Source: Enoplolaimus lenunculus (Eukaryota > Nematoda > Enoplea > Enoplida > Thoracostomopsidae). Taken from it: a DNA stretch of 64,000 nt. The notes beneath the pieces are model-generated. The model saw only the letters and a program-made list of their open reading frames with translations. It had not been told where the DNA came from and did no database searches. The DNA lies in NCBI GenBank assembly GCA_030248215.1, contig JASANG010003894.1:59737-123736 (forward strand), in the 5' to 3' direction. Position numbers and translations under genes: made by a program. Positions 34,770 to 47,123 of this stretch are shown in pieces (the stretch's first letter is position 1; each line of letters begins with the position of its first letter).

Positions 34770-37028
34770 CAAACTTTGAATAAATTATACCAAAAAAGGT
34801 CACCGCACGCAAAAAGAATTTCCGTATTTATTCAAAAAAGTACTTTCAGCGACGAAAATTTTTTCCGATGTAAAACACATTTTATTCTGAAAATAAACAT
34901 GAAAACGTTTTATATGATTTTCAGACTTTATTCTAAACGCTTTTCCTAAAATTTTTCTGCTATAGCAGAAATACTTTTAAAGTTCATCTTGCTAATCATA
35001 GTTTGATATATTAAAGCAGAAACTACACAACAGCCGACTGCAAGCCTCATATAACGTGCAAAATAGCAACTACTAAACAACCGTCTATAATTTAAAATAT
35101 CAATGAAAATGTTTCAAATAAAAAATTTCTGATTGGCATGTCAGGTACTCATGGCAACCCTCAGCAGTGTATCGTTAGCAACGAATTAAAAAGAAACCGG
35201 AAATTTTAAATTCATTCGAATTAAATGAAAAATCATATATACAATGCCCATCAGCAGAACCTTTTTTGCTGTTGTCGAATCGGCCGGCTCCGAAGCCAAT
35301 TTCGAATGGTGTTAGTGGCTAATATCTGTTCTTGTAAGTGAATGGAATGGGTGAATAAAAATGTATGTTATGCGATCCTGTAGCCAGAACAGGGCCAGAG
35401 GGCTTCAGCCCCAGAAAGAATTTTGGCCTGGCCTAGGAAATTTTTAACCTTGCTTGTAAGTCACAAGAAACCTTTGTATGTCACTCCTGAAAAAATGTTT
35501 AGCCTTCCGGATGCGATAGTGTTTATTGGTTAACATAAACCAGAATCAGTTAACAAAACTTTCATCCTAAATTTACCCTCCCTGATATTTAGAATACCCG
35601 TTTACTTGAATATTTTAATTTGTGCCACGCCTCTGAAAATTGGCCAATCTTTAGTATTAACAGTTGCATTATGCATTCATTGGAGGTAGTTTTACCAAAT
35701 TTGTTTCACCAGAAATTGTGTTTAATTTGTATATATGTGTAATTTTTGCATAAGATATGAAATTCAACCAGCAAACTTCGAAGCTAAAAATGTAATTCTC
35801 AAAAAGTTTATTAATAATTGTATAAGTATCTTAAATGCTTAAAAATTTTGGAGTTTTACACAACAAAAAAATGAAACAGCCGCCGCGTTGTAAGTGATTA
35901 ATGTAAAAGAAAATATTCAATATTAACAGTTGTTTTAGCTTCGTTTCATTTTTGTCACCGTCATCATGCGAGGAAACTTACATGTTTGCTTTGTCAATTG
36001 TAAGACAATTTTTTACGGTGGTTTTTGTATAATTCAAAACGAAAATGTTTATTAATTAAAAAATGTGTCGCAAAAGTTACGATTATTTAGTCAGTTTTAA
36101 CGGTTTGTTTATAATTACGAATTGTTTCTTTTTTTCGTCAAACGCAAAAAGCTCAACTCTTAAGTGTACATTACAATTTTTGATTGCAACTTTTTTAAAA
36201 TGAGTTCAAAAATAAAGTAACTATGCTAAAATGAATAAATTTTCTCAGTTTACCATATTTACAAAAACAAAACATCGTCTTTTATAACGTTCATAGACCA
36301 GTGTGTGGTCGATGAATTGAGTGTCCGAACGCTTCAAATTAATGACGAATTCTTTGCTTAATTTGAGCTTAGCATTCATCATTATTTACTTGTATGGTTA
36401 ACTGTTTCATGTATGTTTTTTGTTTGTTTGCTAAAATTAAAATAATTGTAAACTGGTTAACGCTGAGACACAATGAGGTAGTAACTATAGTTTTATATGC
36501 ACTGTAGGTTTAGGTTAGTCCTGGTCTACTGTGAAAAGTTCCTTATTTTTCTCTTTTCGTATGATCGTTTTTGCGATATAGAACACGCAACTTGAGTTAT
36601 TTTTAATCAAATAGCTTTAAGCATACTCTTGCTCCGATAGATTTGCAGTTATTACGTCGCGTAGCAAATATAAATTTAGGCATAAAACTTGCATTAATAC
36701 ACTAGACTCATCAAACAAGATACAGCAACTTTATGTAAAACCTATGTCGAATAACTTCCGCAATTTGTAAAGGCTTTGGATTGAAACACCAAGTTCAGGT
36801 CAGGGTCAAGTTGAGATTAGCATTTAACTTGAAACTTGCACGATTAGCATTTATTAACTGAATCTTCGGTCCAGATTTACGCTTAGGTTCGATAATGTCT
36901 GTGAAGACACTGCCTTTTATTGAACCATCTTTAGCGGTTTGCAAATTTCGTCTTGAGGCAATAAAATATTAATGGCTAATTTGGTATCGGGGCAGCCAAT
37001 CAAAATACTTTGGAGTGCCACTGCATGC
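34770..37028. other. AT-rich intergenic upstream of the cuticlin gene
   Basis: One dispersed repeat copy lies at about 35390-35530; otherwise it is low-complexity AT-rich DNA. The missing cuticlin signal-peptide exon should lie here or before 38243. A weak candidate is the hydrophobic frame MVNCFMYVFCLFA near 36395, which ends at a phase-0 donor but is not convincing. Confidence 0.4.
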
Positions 37029-37426
37029 CAGGGTGGAACCGGATATTCGTTTCCGTTTTCGTTTCCGGTAAAAATTTGTTCCGTTTCCGTTTTCATTATA
37101 GAAATACCTGAAGTTTTGCTAGTTTTACGCTCAAAATTAGTAATAAATCACGCAAATATTTTGCAGTATTTTAATGCCGATGTGCTGTAATTGTTCGAAC
37201 TGAGACAGAAATTACAAAATTCATCCATAATCTTAAAACATCTGCCATTTTTTCTTCAAAATATTAGGAAGCCCGTTGAATATTTGTACTTCTCAATTGT
37301 GTTGGCGGAAAAAGAAAACCTATTTGATATTTTTGCACTTCAATATCATTTTTCCGTGTCCGTTTTCGTTTCGGTTATTTCGATCACTATCGGTTTCCAT
37401 TGGTTTTACTATCCGTTCACATCCTG
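37029..37426 (+). mobile_element. hAT-type MITE, CAGGGTGGAACCGG variant
   Basis: Starts CAGGGTGGAACCGGATATTCG and ends CGTTCACATCCTG. Flanks CTGCATGC and TTACATAC differ only by transitions at three positions, consistent with an old 8-bp duplication. Arms are made of TTTCCGTTTCCG units. It lies upstream of the first recognised cuticlin exon. Confidence 0.65.
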
Positions 37427-38242
37427 TTACATACAAAAACGTCATCTTTATTCTGTTCACGGCTCGTGAGCTCTTAAATTATAAACCATAGAAGAACACT
37501 GAGCGGATCCGTAGCCAAGGGGACCAGTTTGCCGCAATAGAAAATTTTCAATCCTGCTTGTAAGTCATTGAAATCCCTTGTATGCCTTTCCTTAAAATTG
37601 TTTAGCCCTTCTATCAAGAAGATCTGGCTACCAGCGTGCGGGTGACCTATGTCATAAAACATTGAATTTTCAGGCTTAGCGTATATTCAACGTTTATAAA
37701 TGAAGTTATTTAACTAAAATCAGAATTCTTCGTTATAAGGTATATGTTATCGAAATATTAGCAGTCTTTTTTACTGCCAAAACATTGTCGTTATGCAATC
37801 GTTAATTTATGTTAACTATTGGCTTAGAATTTATTGGATTTTGCTAGCAATTCAGGTAAAATTACCGTTTTATTCTGGAAAGATAAATTTAATAAGTGTT
37901 TCGGCCGCTTGAACCGTGCTCCGAAACTACAGTTTTGTAATAAAACTTGGGTATATGGCTGATGTAAGCTGTGCTAGATCCAGAAATGTTTATCGGGATA
38001 TATTTTAGCAGAAAAAAAGCTCGCGAGCAAAGCGAACGACGAACCAAACGGCAATTTGAATGCTAAACTTTGTTACAATACTGGCAGTCCCAATACGCGA
38101 ATACGGAAATTGGGTAGGCGGATACCGCTTTTCGGCACAACGCAAACCCGAACTACAACCACATTACGTATTTGGCTTTACTTGATTTTTTGTTTTATAA
38201 CTAAAAACGTGTGCGTACTGTTTGGACGTTATTTAATTTTAG

Positions 38243-41200
38243 AAACTAATCGCGATACCTGTTGATAATTCTATTGAAGGTAAGCGGATATTTTTGTCAG
38301 AAGTTAGCCTAGCATTTAGCGAGATTTTTTGCTTGTTAATTAAATTGGCCCTTGTAAAGATCAAAGGTGGAACGTTTCCCTGCAGGATTACAATAGCGTA
38401 AGTTTTAGTTTTAGACCATTGTTTTTGCTTTGACTATATAACGCTTACGCTTAGGAATAGTCGTATACTACTGTTACGGCCCTGTTCTATACAATGGCCA
38501 TTATGTTAAAGCGTTCAGATATTTTTAACTATAATAATTATAGACTAAATAAAAATTAGGTTCCCAGTGATATAAACGGTTCGTTTACTTATATAGATTA
38601 ACTTTGGTTTTAATTTCAATAGTTACTCTGTGGCGGATGACTTGCAAAGCTTTCACATGTTAAAAGGTTAACCATACTCCAACTGAATTGTAAATTGAAC
38701 AAACACGTTGTTTTCAATAGCGTAGGATCATATCCTAACCGGTCCCTGAAGCCGATTCGTCTCCATTGAAAAACTTGGGTCAAAAAATATATTATTTCAA
38801 TGGAAGTGTGGCCCATGTAAAAATCAGGACGTGAACATTTTTCTGCGAGACTGCAATAGAGTATATAAGCTTAACCTTTAGACTAATTTTTCGTTTAGGC
38901 TTATGCTTAGTCTTAATGTTAGGCTTTTAAGTACCTATAAATAATTCGTACGCTTAACGCTTAGGCTTTGGCTATTTTCAGCTGTATGTAGCATCTGTGA
39001 AAGACAAATTGATGAACATGGTGTACTACGTTTCGAACCTTCCCGCACCATGTCGTTGTTCGCAGGTTACAAGACCTATCATCAATTGAACTAGGGATAA
39101 GTGCTACACATTTTCGAGAACATGAGCGCATATTAGCAGTATGGCAAAATATATCCCATCGTTATTCATATCAAACTAAATGTAACGCTTGTTTTTCAGG
39201 TGAACCAGAAATAATTTGTGGACCGTCAACAATTACTATCTCGTTTACAACTCGGAATCCATTCACTGGAATAGTATTTGTCAAAGGAAAACATGCCGAC
39301 CCACAGTGCCGCAGTGAACAATCAACTGAGTTAATATTAGCGTTCGATTCGTGTGATGTGTTACGTCAACGTTCGGTTAGTTGAAAACAGTAGTACCCAT
39401 AGTATGCATGTTGCACGATAACTTGAGTACGCGATGTCATGATTTTTGGCCCATGTAAAGATCAAGCGTGGAACGTTTTTTTCTGCGGGAGTGCAATAAA
39501 GTAAGCTTACGCTTTAGACAAATGTTTGGTTTAGGCTTAGGCTTAGGTAAAACGTCATCCTTACGCTTAGGCTTAGGTAAAACGTCATCCTTACGCTTAG
39601 GCATAGGCTTAGGAATATGCTTACACTACTGTTCCGGCCCGGTTCTATTCATTGACCTTTTTTCATATGTGTGTTATGTACAGGGAGCAGCTAAGGCTTC
39701 CTTTATAACTCTGCTTGAAAAAATCAGAAAATTTGGAGCGCTGTAGCTACGAGGAACGTATGGATATTTCCTACATAGCAAGTATTTCTATTGTTGAAAA
39801 CATTACACTCTATTCTCATATTCTCAAATGTATGTAGCATCTATCAACAGTTGGTGATAGTTCCTGTAAATTTCGAAATAGCCAGTAGAGAATTTCAAAA
39901 TTCGTTTGTTCCATTTGATTTATCCTGTTTGTGAGTCGAAGTTGACTTGAATTCAAGTGTAAGTTCTTGAGTTTTAAAAGGTATCACCAAATTCTGATTA
40001 GGCCAGTAGCTAGCTTACCTTGTTGGGGGGAGAAACTGAAAAATGTCAGGAGGGACATACAAGGATGTTCAACGAATTACAAGGTGTAAACAATTTTCTA
40101 CCAGGGCCAAAAAAATTTCAGGGGGGCTTAGCATCCCCTGGCCCCTCTCTGGCTACGGGCCCCCTACGAATATATGGTGCTACAGTACACATTCGCCAAA
40201 CCAGTGCCCTGGACAATACATTCTTATTCACAGTATTCCAGGTGAATCCGAGAGGGGTGTATGTTAGAGTACCAATAACCATTTCATTCCATGAAAAATT
40301 TGTCACCAAAGTTGATCGTGCAATCAATATTGTCTGCTTTTATATGGAAGCGAGCAAGACCGTTTCGCAAGATTTAGAAGTCAGGTAAATCTACTGCAGT
40401 GGTTATATAACCGCTTAGACCTACTTGTTTTTAAGTCTTTTGTGCTGAACGAGACCACAATTGCTTCAGAAAGTGTTTGAAGAGTTTTTATGTTTTTCAA
40501 GAGAAAACCTTGTGTCTGCGTGGCAGTGCAGATTTTCTGTCGGCCTTACGACAATAGTTTTGTGGCCTGGGTTAAAGGTAGAAACTGAAATAACTAAAGC
40601 CATCATACCAACGTTTACACGACTAGTATAAATAAAAATTGTTCAAGCATCTATTGCAAAAATATTTTAGTAACCCGTAAAACAGGGTGCAACCGGAATT
40701 ATAAAATATCGGAACCGGAACCCGAACCGGAAAGTTAAAAAAATACCGGAACCGGAAAATAAAAAATATTTCTTACTGGAAATTCAGTTTTAAGCGCTAT
40801 TTGATCGCTTTTAATGCTGTAAACAGCCCATTTAGATTGGCAAAATCCTGAAACAAATGCAGTAGGTGAAAACATACGATAAAACGATAAATTATGGAGT
40901 GTGGCAGAAATTGAAAATTTTGGCAATACACGCTCGGACAATTTTAATAAACAAGTTCGAAAAATATGCCAATTTTTCTTAAATTTTCGAGTGAGAAATA
41001 ATTTTCAATACCGAAAATACCGGAACATTCCGGTGAAAAAATACCGGATTTCTTACCGGAACAGGATAGTGAAAAATACCACATTTCCCTACCGGACCCG
41101 GAATTCCACTTGCACCCTGGTGTAAAACAGGATCGCAGCTGGTTGTTACAAAAACAAGCGGAACCATATACAAGGTTATGCGTTGTGAAAGAAAAATCCT

Positions 41201-44200
41201 GAGAGCTAAACGAGCGGAGAGCCAAACGCAGTTTTAGCGATATGTAATGCATGAACCTTACTATTTTTCTCTGTACACTGCCCCACTGCTGCAAAACTTG
41301 AAGTGTTGCTGAAAATTCTACTTGCTTATGTTTATAGAATAAAATAATTGGCATGATAATATATATTTGTTTCAGCCCTGTTACACCTGGTCTTGCCACC
41401 GAGACTGTGCCAATGCCGACATGCATATATGAAATTCTAGAAGGTAAGTTTTTGTTTTGATTCTATAGCAAACGATGATACATCTTTTCAATTGGAGGCT
41501 TGAAGTAACTTTGAATTCTTTTTTAACAGTTTAATACCTACCTCGTTGTTTGAGTCTAAAATTAAACGACTTATTTTGAAACCTGTAAACCTGTCTTCTT
41601 CAGATATTTTTACAAATATAGGATAAATAAATTGGAAATTTAATTGCCAGATTTTGTTAGAGTTGCAAATCAGGTCAAATGGCGACGTATCAATGATTGT
41701 AAAATCGTCAGCTGAGCAATGATGGTTGGACTTAGTGCAATGGTCCGAAGCTGCGGAAATTAATTTAGAAGTGGAAGGGTTGGGTAGGGAGGTACGGTCT
41801 GAAATCTGTTTATGTTCGCAAATACGCCTGTAAAGTTGGCGGTTAGTTGAGCCAACGTAACCTGATAGACAATCGGGACAAGTATATTGATAAACTATGT
41901 TTGAGCGTAAAAGCGTGGGGGTGGGGTCCTTAAAACTTGGCCAAATTTTGCGTTTCAAAAACAATTCTAATTTTGATATTATAATTTCCAAAGCATTTTT
42001 TATTAAATGGTTTAAGGCTGTTTTAGGCGGTGTGAGTGTGACCGGGGGTACCTGACTTCCATTGCTGATTCAGGTGGTGCTTGTTGTGTCTTGGTTTTGG
42101 ATTATGCCTTCCGACGTGGCATGGTCAGTGGTATTGGTTGTTGAAGTCGAGTTGTCAGAATTGTCAGTGTTTTGATGCGAATAAGACTCTGATTGTGAAA
42201 CACGATCTAAATTAATATTTTGGTTAATAGCGGTGAAATCAAAGTTATTATTGAAATTTTGTTCAATAAACTGATGAATAGACTGTGGTGGTGGGTGGTT
42301 ACTATTGATGCGCTTATTAAAAAAGCGGACAAACGAATTGTTAATGCATTTTACAGTGAAATCGTTGGATTTAAGCAAAGTAGCCAAAAATTTCAATACG
42401 TCCCTTAAAATTTCAATTCGTTTGTCCGCTTTTTTAATAAGCGCTTCAATAGTAACCACCCGCCACTACTGTCCATTCATCAGTTTATTGAACAAAATTT
42501 CAATAATAACTTTGATTTCACTGCTATTAACCAAAATATTAATTTAGATCGTGTTTCACAATCAGAGTCTTTATCGCATCAAAACACTGACAATTCTGAC
42601 AACTCGACTTCAACAACCAATACCACTGACCATGCCACGTCGGAAGGCATAATCCAAAGCCAAGGCACAACAAGCACCACCGGAACCAGCAATGGAAGTC
42701 AGGTACCCCCGAAATTTATTATCTTAAAATTACCTTATTTCGGGTCACACTCACACCGCTTAAAACAAGCTTAAACCATTTAATAAAAAATTGCTTTGGA
42801 AATTATAATATCAAAATTAGAATGGTTTTTGAAACGCAAAATAGAATTGGCCAACTTTTCAGTTTTAAGGACCCCACCCCCACGCTTTTACGCTCAAACA
42901 TAGTTATCAATATACTTGTCCCGATTGTCTATCAGGTTACGTTGGCTCAACTAACCGCCAACTTTACAGGCGTATTTGCGAACTTAAACAGATTTCAGAC
43001 CGTACCTCCTTACCCAACCCTTCCACTTCTAAATTAATTTCCGCAGTTTCGGACCATTGCACTAAGTCCAACCATCATTGCTCAGCTGACGATTTTACAA
43101 TCATTGATACGTGGCCAAAAACTGATCGGCCTTCGTCGAATTTAGCCTTGCACATACTCGAATCCACCATAATCCGTAAATGGCCGCCTAAATTAAATAT
43201 ACAGTCAAATGTTTTTAGATTTAGAATTTTTACCTGATTTGCAACTCTAACAAAATCTGGCAATTTAATTTCCTATTTAAATATCGGATGATATAGGAAT
43301 ATGTTTCTTCAACCACTCTTTACGCCTTTGAAATAAATGCTAAACATTACATAGCTTAATAGTGCCAAACAAGTAATTTCAATAATAGTCCAACTTTACA
43401 TGTATGCTTTTGTAGCCGTTAACGTTTTTCAGCACCAACAGGACCGCCGCAAAAATTTTTTGTCGTTGGCGAACCTGCGTATCACAAATGGACGTGTTTC
43501 ACTGAAACAAGTATGCACTTGATTTATATTTTGTATTTTTAATTTAGCAATTAAATTTCACAGTGCGAGATACGCGTGTTCATAACGGGTCCGTAGCTAG
43601 CGGATGAGAGGCAGGGCGTCTCGGTCTTCTCCGGAAGAATTCCCACATAGAATTATTTTCAACCTTGCTTGTAATTCATCAAAAACTCTTGGATGCCCCT
43701 GCTAAAATGTTTAGCCCAGTATAAAGGTGAGCTAGTTATCTGGGCCTGGCTCACAAATGTGTGTTACACTTCATCGTGAAGATTTAAAATGTCAAAATAG
43801 TTGTAGTACGAGTTATGATGTTTATGGTTAGACTCAGTAAGAGCATACGGCTAAAAGGCATACTGAATGGTACAAAAATGTAATATTGGATTTGTTACTT
43901 CTGGATTTAGCAAATGCGTAATTGTTCAAAAAGTGGTAGCTTACTACTCTTTTTCCCCCAAAGGATTTGTAATGCAAACTTTAAATTAATTAATAATTAA
44001 TGTTATTCTGCCATTGTTTATATTTCAGAAGACGTTTTTTGTATAACAGTCCACAGTTGTTGGGTTGATAGCCGTGTTGGAAATAGACATTTATTGTTAG
44101 ATGAACTGGGGTAAAGTCAATAGTTGTACAATGGTTGTAATAATAAGTTTACTTACGGGCAGCACGTTGCAATTTTTATGTAACTTTACAATTTAAGAAT

Positions 44201-47123
44201 TGTGTGACAAATATAACGCTATATTAAACGCTTTTCCACGGTTCAAATGAACACATCTTGCAAAACGGTGTTCTTATACGTGAGAAACTCTGAAATGAAT
44301 GGCTAATCATAATTTAACGTTATTAATAAAAGTGTTTGCCGAAGCGCTAAATTTTGCTTTTTTCACAAATAAACGATTTTTTCAAAAGACAAAAAGAGTT
44401 TTGCCGTTTGAGCAAGATTACTTAAATTACGCTGTCGCGCAACAAGCCAATCTAAAATACGCGAATGACTGTTTTGAAAAGTAAATTTGATTTTATAAAA
44501 ATATTGTTTCAGAACGAAACTTTATACGGCCAGCTTTGTAGCTGTTTTGTAAATCAAATTTTTGTAAATGTGGGTTTCACTTATCTGCCTGTGGAACAGT
44601 GGCATAATGGTTTCAAATTTAAAATTGCAGATTATGCATAATTGAATAGGTGTAATGTAGAACGTAAAATATCGGAAATCTATAGGACATCGAGGATCGT
44701 GGCATGCAGGATTTAAACAATAAAAGATAAACAATTTTGGGGAAAAATTGTCATTTTTATCATGTTGTTATTTCAGATGTGCCAGAGATCGCTTTGCAAT
44801 GCAAACCCCAGAATATTTAACGGATTTAATGGCTGGCGTTGAAACTCACGTTTTCAAGTTAGTTGGCAAAAGCTTTAGAACGAACTTGGTCCTGTTTCTG
44901 GATTACACCAGTTTGGGTCAATGTGTAGAACAGAGCTGTTAAAGTAATATAAGCATATTCCTAAGCTTAAGTCTAAGCCAAAGCAAAAAATATAGCGCAA
45001 CACTTATTATTTATTCCTTTCCTTTTTGAGATATTAAGTCGCCTTCACATGCTGAACTGGCTACTGGTCTGGTACGATGAACCGGAATGCTTTCAAAACT
45101 TGAATCCTTCTAGGTTGATCTGTACTGTAGTGACCCGAGTAAGAGGGGCTGATATTTATTTGGCCTCTCTAAAGGGTAACCCCTGTTATTCGGTGTACGG
45201 ACTGTTATTTATTTTTAAATCGCCCTCTGCTGACCTTCGTTACTGACATATATTCGATGTCGCAACAATCTGTTAAATTAAACGTTTATTGGTCTTGAAT
45301 CGAAAGCTTGAGCGATATTGCAAGGATATACTTAGGAATGTACCTTCAAAACTTAAGTATGCTTTAAAGTTTCGAACTCAACTTTATTTGGGCTTGGAGT
45401 TTTTTATGCGCTATAATTAGGGATAATTGACAATTTGACATTTATGGACTCTAATTATGGTTTAGGGACTTTATCCGCTTACGGGCTCTTATTAGGCGAT
45501 ACGGACTCCTATTGATTGGGACTCAAAATGGGGACCCTCGTGTTATTACTCCCTCTTACATTTTATCGAACGTGTGATACATTGACAACAACGAAAACTA
45601 GTGCTAATGCTTTTAATTGAAGTAGAGAATTTTGGTTTTTAGGTACGCAGATTCCGATAGCCTTTACTTTGATTGCCAGATATCGATTCAAATAAAAGAT
45701 CCAACTGAAGGATGTCAAGTAAATAAAGCCCTATTTACACGTGCAAGTTTTTGCAGCGAGAACTCTCAGCTGCATGCTTTGTTCGCTGCAGACGTGTATA
45801 CCGCAATGCGTACAAAGGCTGAAACCAAATGCTATAATCTCGTTCCCATGACTTCAAGACTTCTACTCTTTATCCCACTATGATTAGCGATTTGTAATTG
45901 CCATGCTACAACTAATTGATTAACCGTTTTCACCCACATTAATTGCTGCTCAGGTTCTGTAATCCAAATTTTCTTGTTATGTCCCTAATATTTGACTAAA
46001 AAGTTAAATTTTTTCTCAAAATTTTAGCGTTACGAATGTGACCCAGTGCATCGTGGCAAACGCACCGCATCAAAGACACTTTATCATGGACGTCTTACAA
46101 ACCTAACAGGCCAACGAACGTTGCCGAAAATTCAAACTCGACAAGACGATTCAAGCGTAGTTGATGTATCAACTCAAGAAGTACTGGTTTTAGATCAACA
46201 GTGGGCTGAATTGGCTCAAAAAAGTAAGTCTTTGAGGTATCTCATAGACGTATAGGAAGCATTTCAGTTCGTCACGAATTAGCATTAAAATTAATGATAT
46301 TAAAGTTAATAAAGACCTTGGCGAGCGACAAAACATTTTCAACAGCAGCAGACAAAAGATTGAAGTTAAAGTTGACAAACTCTTAGCCATAGTAATATGC
46401 TTATTTTTACGTATAACCTTGACTTCCATAAATCCGGCTTGTACCGTGCTGTCAACATTCTAAAAAATCAAGAAAAATTTTCGCTAAAGTCTATTTGAGA
46501 ATTTCGAGTAAATTAGCATATTTTTTTACAAGTGGTGTTCAAATTTTTTCCGATGAGCCAAAAAATTTGCTAAATAAATATTCCTTCATTAGCAGATATT
46601 TGAAGAGACAAAATTGAAAAGATATAAGCAGATTTTAACATCGTCGAACCCAAGAAATTTGGTCCATTCATATAAATTTGTTGTAATGTCTTTTCAATAT
46701 CACTGCAAAAAATGATGAATCAAATTGACTCTCTCCGAAATAGGCTTTTCCGGACTACACAAAGTGAGTCAAAATGCGACTCCGCCAGAGTCAAAATCGA
46801 CTTCATGAGTCGCTCAGTGAGCCCAATTTGACTCTGGCGCAGTCGAATTCGAATCAGTTTGTGCAGTCCGGAAAAGTCTATTCCGGAAATAGTCAACTTG
46901 ACTTAACATTTTTTGCAGTGCATGATTGCTTTTGTTTTTAGAATTTGGCCAATCACAACCTCCACAATGTGCGTCAGTGTCGCGAGCAGTTAACTGTATG
47001 AACAGCTGCGTAACGCTTTTTGGTCTCAGTGGTACTTTATTGATTCTTGTGTTAATAACAGTCGCTGTGCTGTTATCTGTGAAGCACCAACGCTCAAAAC
47101 TACATTTAACTGAAATATCTTAA
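38243..47123 (+). CDS. Cuticlin-like ZP-domain transmembrane protein (CUT-1 family), N-terminus incomplete
   Basis: This is an extracellular-matrix protein of the cuticlin/ZP family. Such proteins polymerise into insoluble cuticle layers after release from the epidermal membrane. Exons: 38243-38279, 39200-39375, 40242-40384, 41376-41443, 43433-43510, 44029-44110, 44777-44857, 45643-45718, 46028-46223 and 46942-47123. They join in phase to 1119 nt (372 residues and stop). The first exon gives AIPVDNSIEG, matching the mature start of nematode CUT-1. The ZP domain follows: EPEIICGPSTITISF, then FHEKFVTKVDRA, CFYMEASKTVS, PMPTCIYEIL, GEPAYHKWTC, FCITVHSCWVD, EYLTDLMAG and YADSDSLYFDCQISI. RGKR in exon 9 is a furin-type site. 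The last exon encodes a hydrophobic span (LFGLSGTLLILVLITVAVLL) and a short basic tail. The signal-peptide exon upstream was not found. Introns carry several MITEs and a Penelope-like pair. Family is certain; the paralogue is not assigned. Confidence 0.95.
38347..38499 (+). mobile_element. GGCCCATGTAAAG MITE, in the cuticlin gene
   Basis: Starts GGCCCTTGTAAAGATCA and ends CTGTTCTATACAATGGCC. The 8-bp flanks ATTAAATT and ATTATGTT agree at 6 of 8. It carries AACGCTTACGCTTAGG. It lies in the intron between the first two recognised cuticlin exons. Confidence 0.75.
38810..38975 (+). mobile_element. GGCCCATGTAAAG MITE, right end lost
   Basis: The left terminus GGCCCATGTAAAAATCAGG is followed by the family's GACTGCAATAGAGTA block and TTTAGGCTTATGCTTAG units. 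The right terminal repeat is not recognisable. Confidence 0.6.
39448..39657 (+). mobile_element. GGCCCATGTAAAG MITE with expanded TTAGGC units, in the cuticlin gene
   Basis: Starts GGCCCATGTAAAGATCA and ends near GGTTCTATTCATTGACC. The core holds TTTAGGCTTAGGCTTAGG followed by a duplicated module, AAAACGTCATCCTTACGC plus two TTAGGC units. It lies between the exons at 39200-39375 and 40242-40384. Confidence 0.8.
40683..41119 (+). mobile_element. hAT-type MITE, diverged CAGGGTGCAACCGG family copy, in the cuticlin gene
   Basis: Termini CAGGGTGCAACCGG and CACTTGCACCCTG enclose CCGGAACCGG-rich arms and a diverged core. The 8-bp flanks CCGTAAAA and GTGTAAAA agree at 6 of 8 positions. It lies in the intron between the exons at 40242-40384 and 41376-41443. 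It is older than copies A to D. Confidence 0.8.
41488..43275. mobile_element. Penelope-like (GIY-YIG) retroelement fragments, head-to-head inverted pair
   Basis: The minus-strand arm (41488 to about 42460) encodes a Penelope-type C-terminus: SNIVYQYTCPDCLSGYVGST followed by YRRICEHK. This is the GIY-YIG endonuclease with its inserted CxxC, preceded by a Ser/Thr/Asn-rich linker. The plus-strand arm (about 42295 to 43275) repeats the same sequence in mirror order, with an extra segment near 43110-43230 that encodes further C-terminal residues (ALHILESTIIRKWPP). The arms converge on an inner palindrome at about 42295-42465. No reverse transcriptase core was recognised. The pair lies within the cuticlin intron between 41443 and 43433. 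Partly inverted copies are known for Penelope-like elements. Confidence 0.85.
43589..43745. repeat. Short dispersed repeat (GTAGCTAG / TTTAGCCC family)
   Basis: The sequence GGGTCCGTAGCTAGC, then TTTTCAACCTTGCTTGTAA, then AAAATGTTTAGCCC recurs at about 35390-35530 and 37505-37640, and in reverse orientation at about 40005-40190, with poorer matches at 10985-11130 and 55480-55645. The units of about 150 bp are probably a MITE. The copies at 40005 and 43589 lie in cuticlin introns. Confidence 0.6.
45125..45559 (+). mobile_element. CTGTAGTGACCCG MITE, right end truncated, in the cuticlin gene
   Basis: The left end CTGTAGTGACCCGAGTAAGAGG follows TA. The interior repeats the family's GGGACTCAAAATGGGGACCC block. 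The right terminal repeat stops within CCTCTTACA. It lies in the intron between the exons at 44777-44857 and 45643-45718. Confidence 0.65.
46701..46920. mobile_element. Palindromic MITE with CACTGCAAAAAATG ends
   Basis: Inverted ends CACTGCAAAAAATG and CATTTTTTGCAGTG enclose an almost fully palindromic 220-bp sequence (TTCCGGACTACACAAA against TTTGTGCAGTCCGGAA). It ends 21 bp before the last exon of the cuticlin gene, so it lies on the final splice acceptor region. The target duplication is unclear. Confidence 0.75.

Noticed and set aside
36395-36480. Signal-peptide exon of the cuticlin gene
   Set aside because: A hydrophobic frame ends at a phase-0 donor, but a charged stretch follows the hydrophobic part and nothing links it to the exon at 38243.
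42070-42547. Frames on both strands around 42.1-42.5 kb taken as separate genes
   Set aside because: They are the linker region of the inverted Penelope-like fragments read through the inner palindrome.
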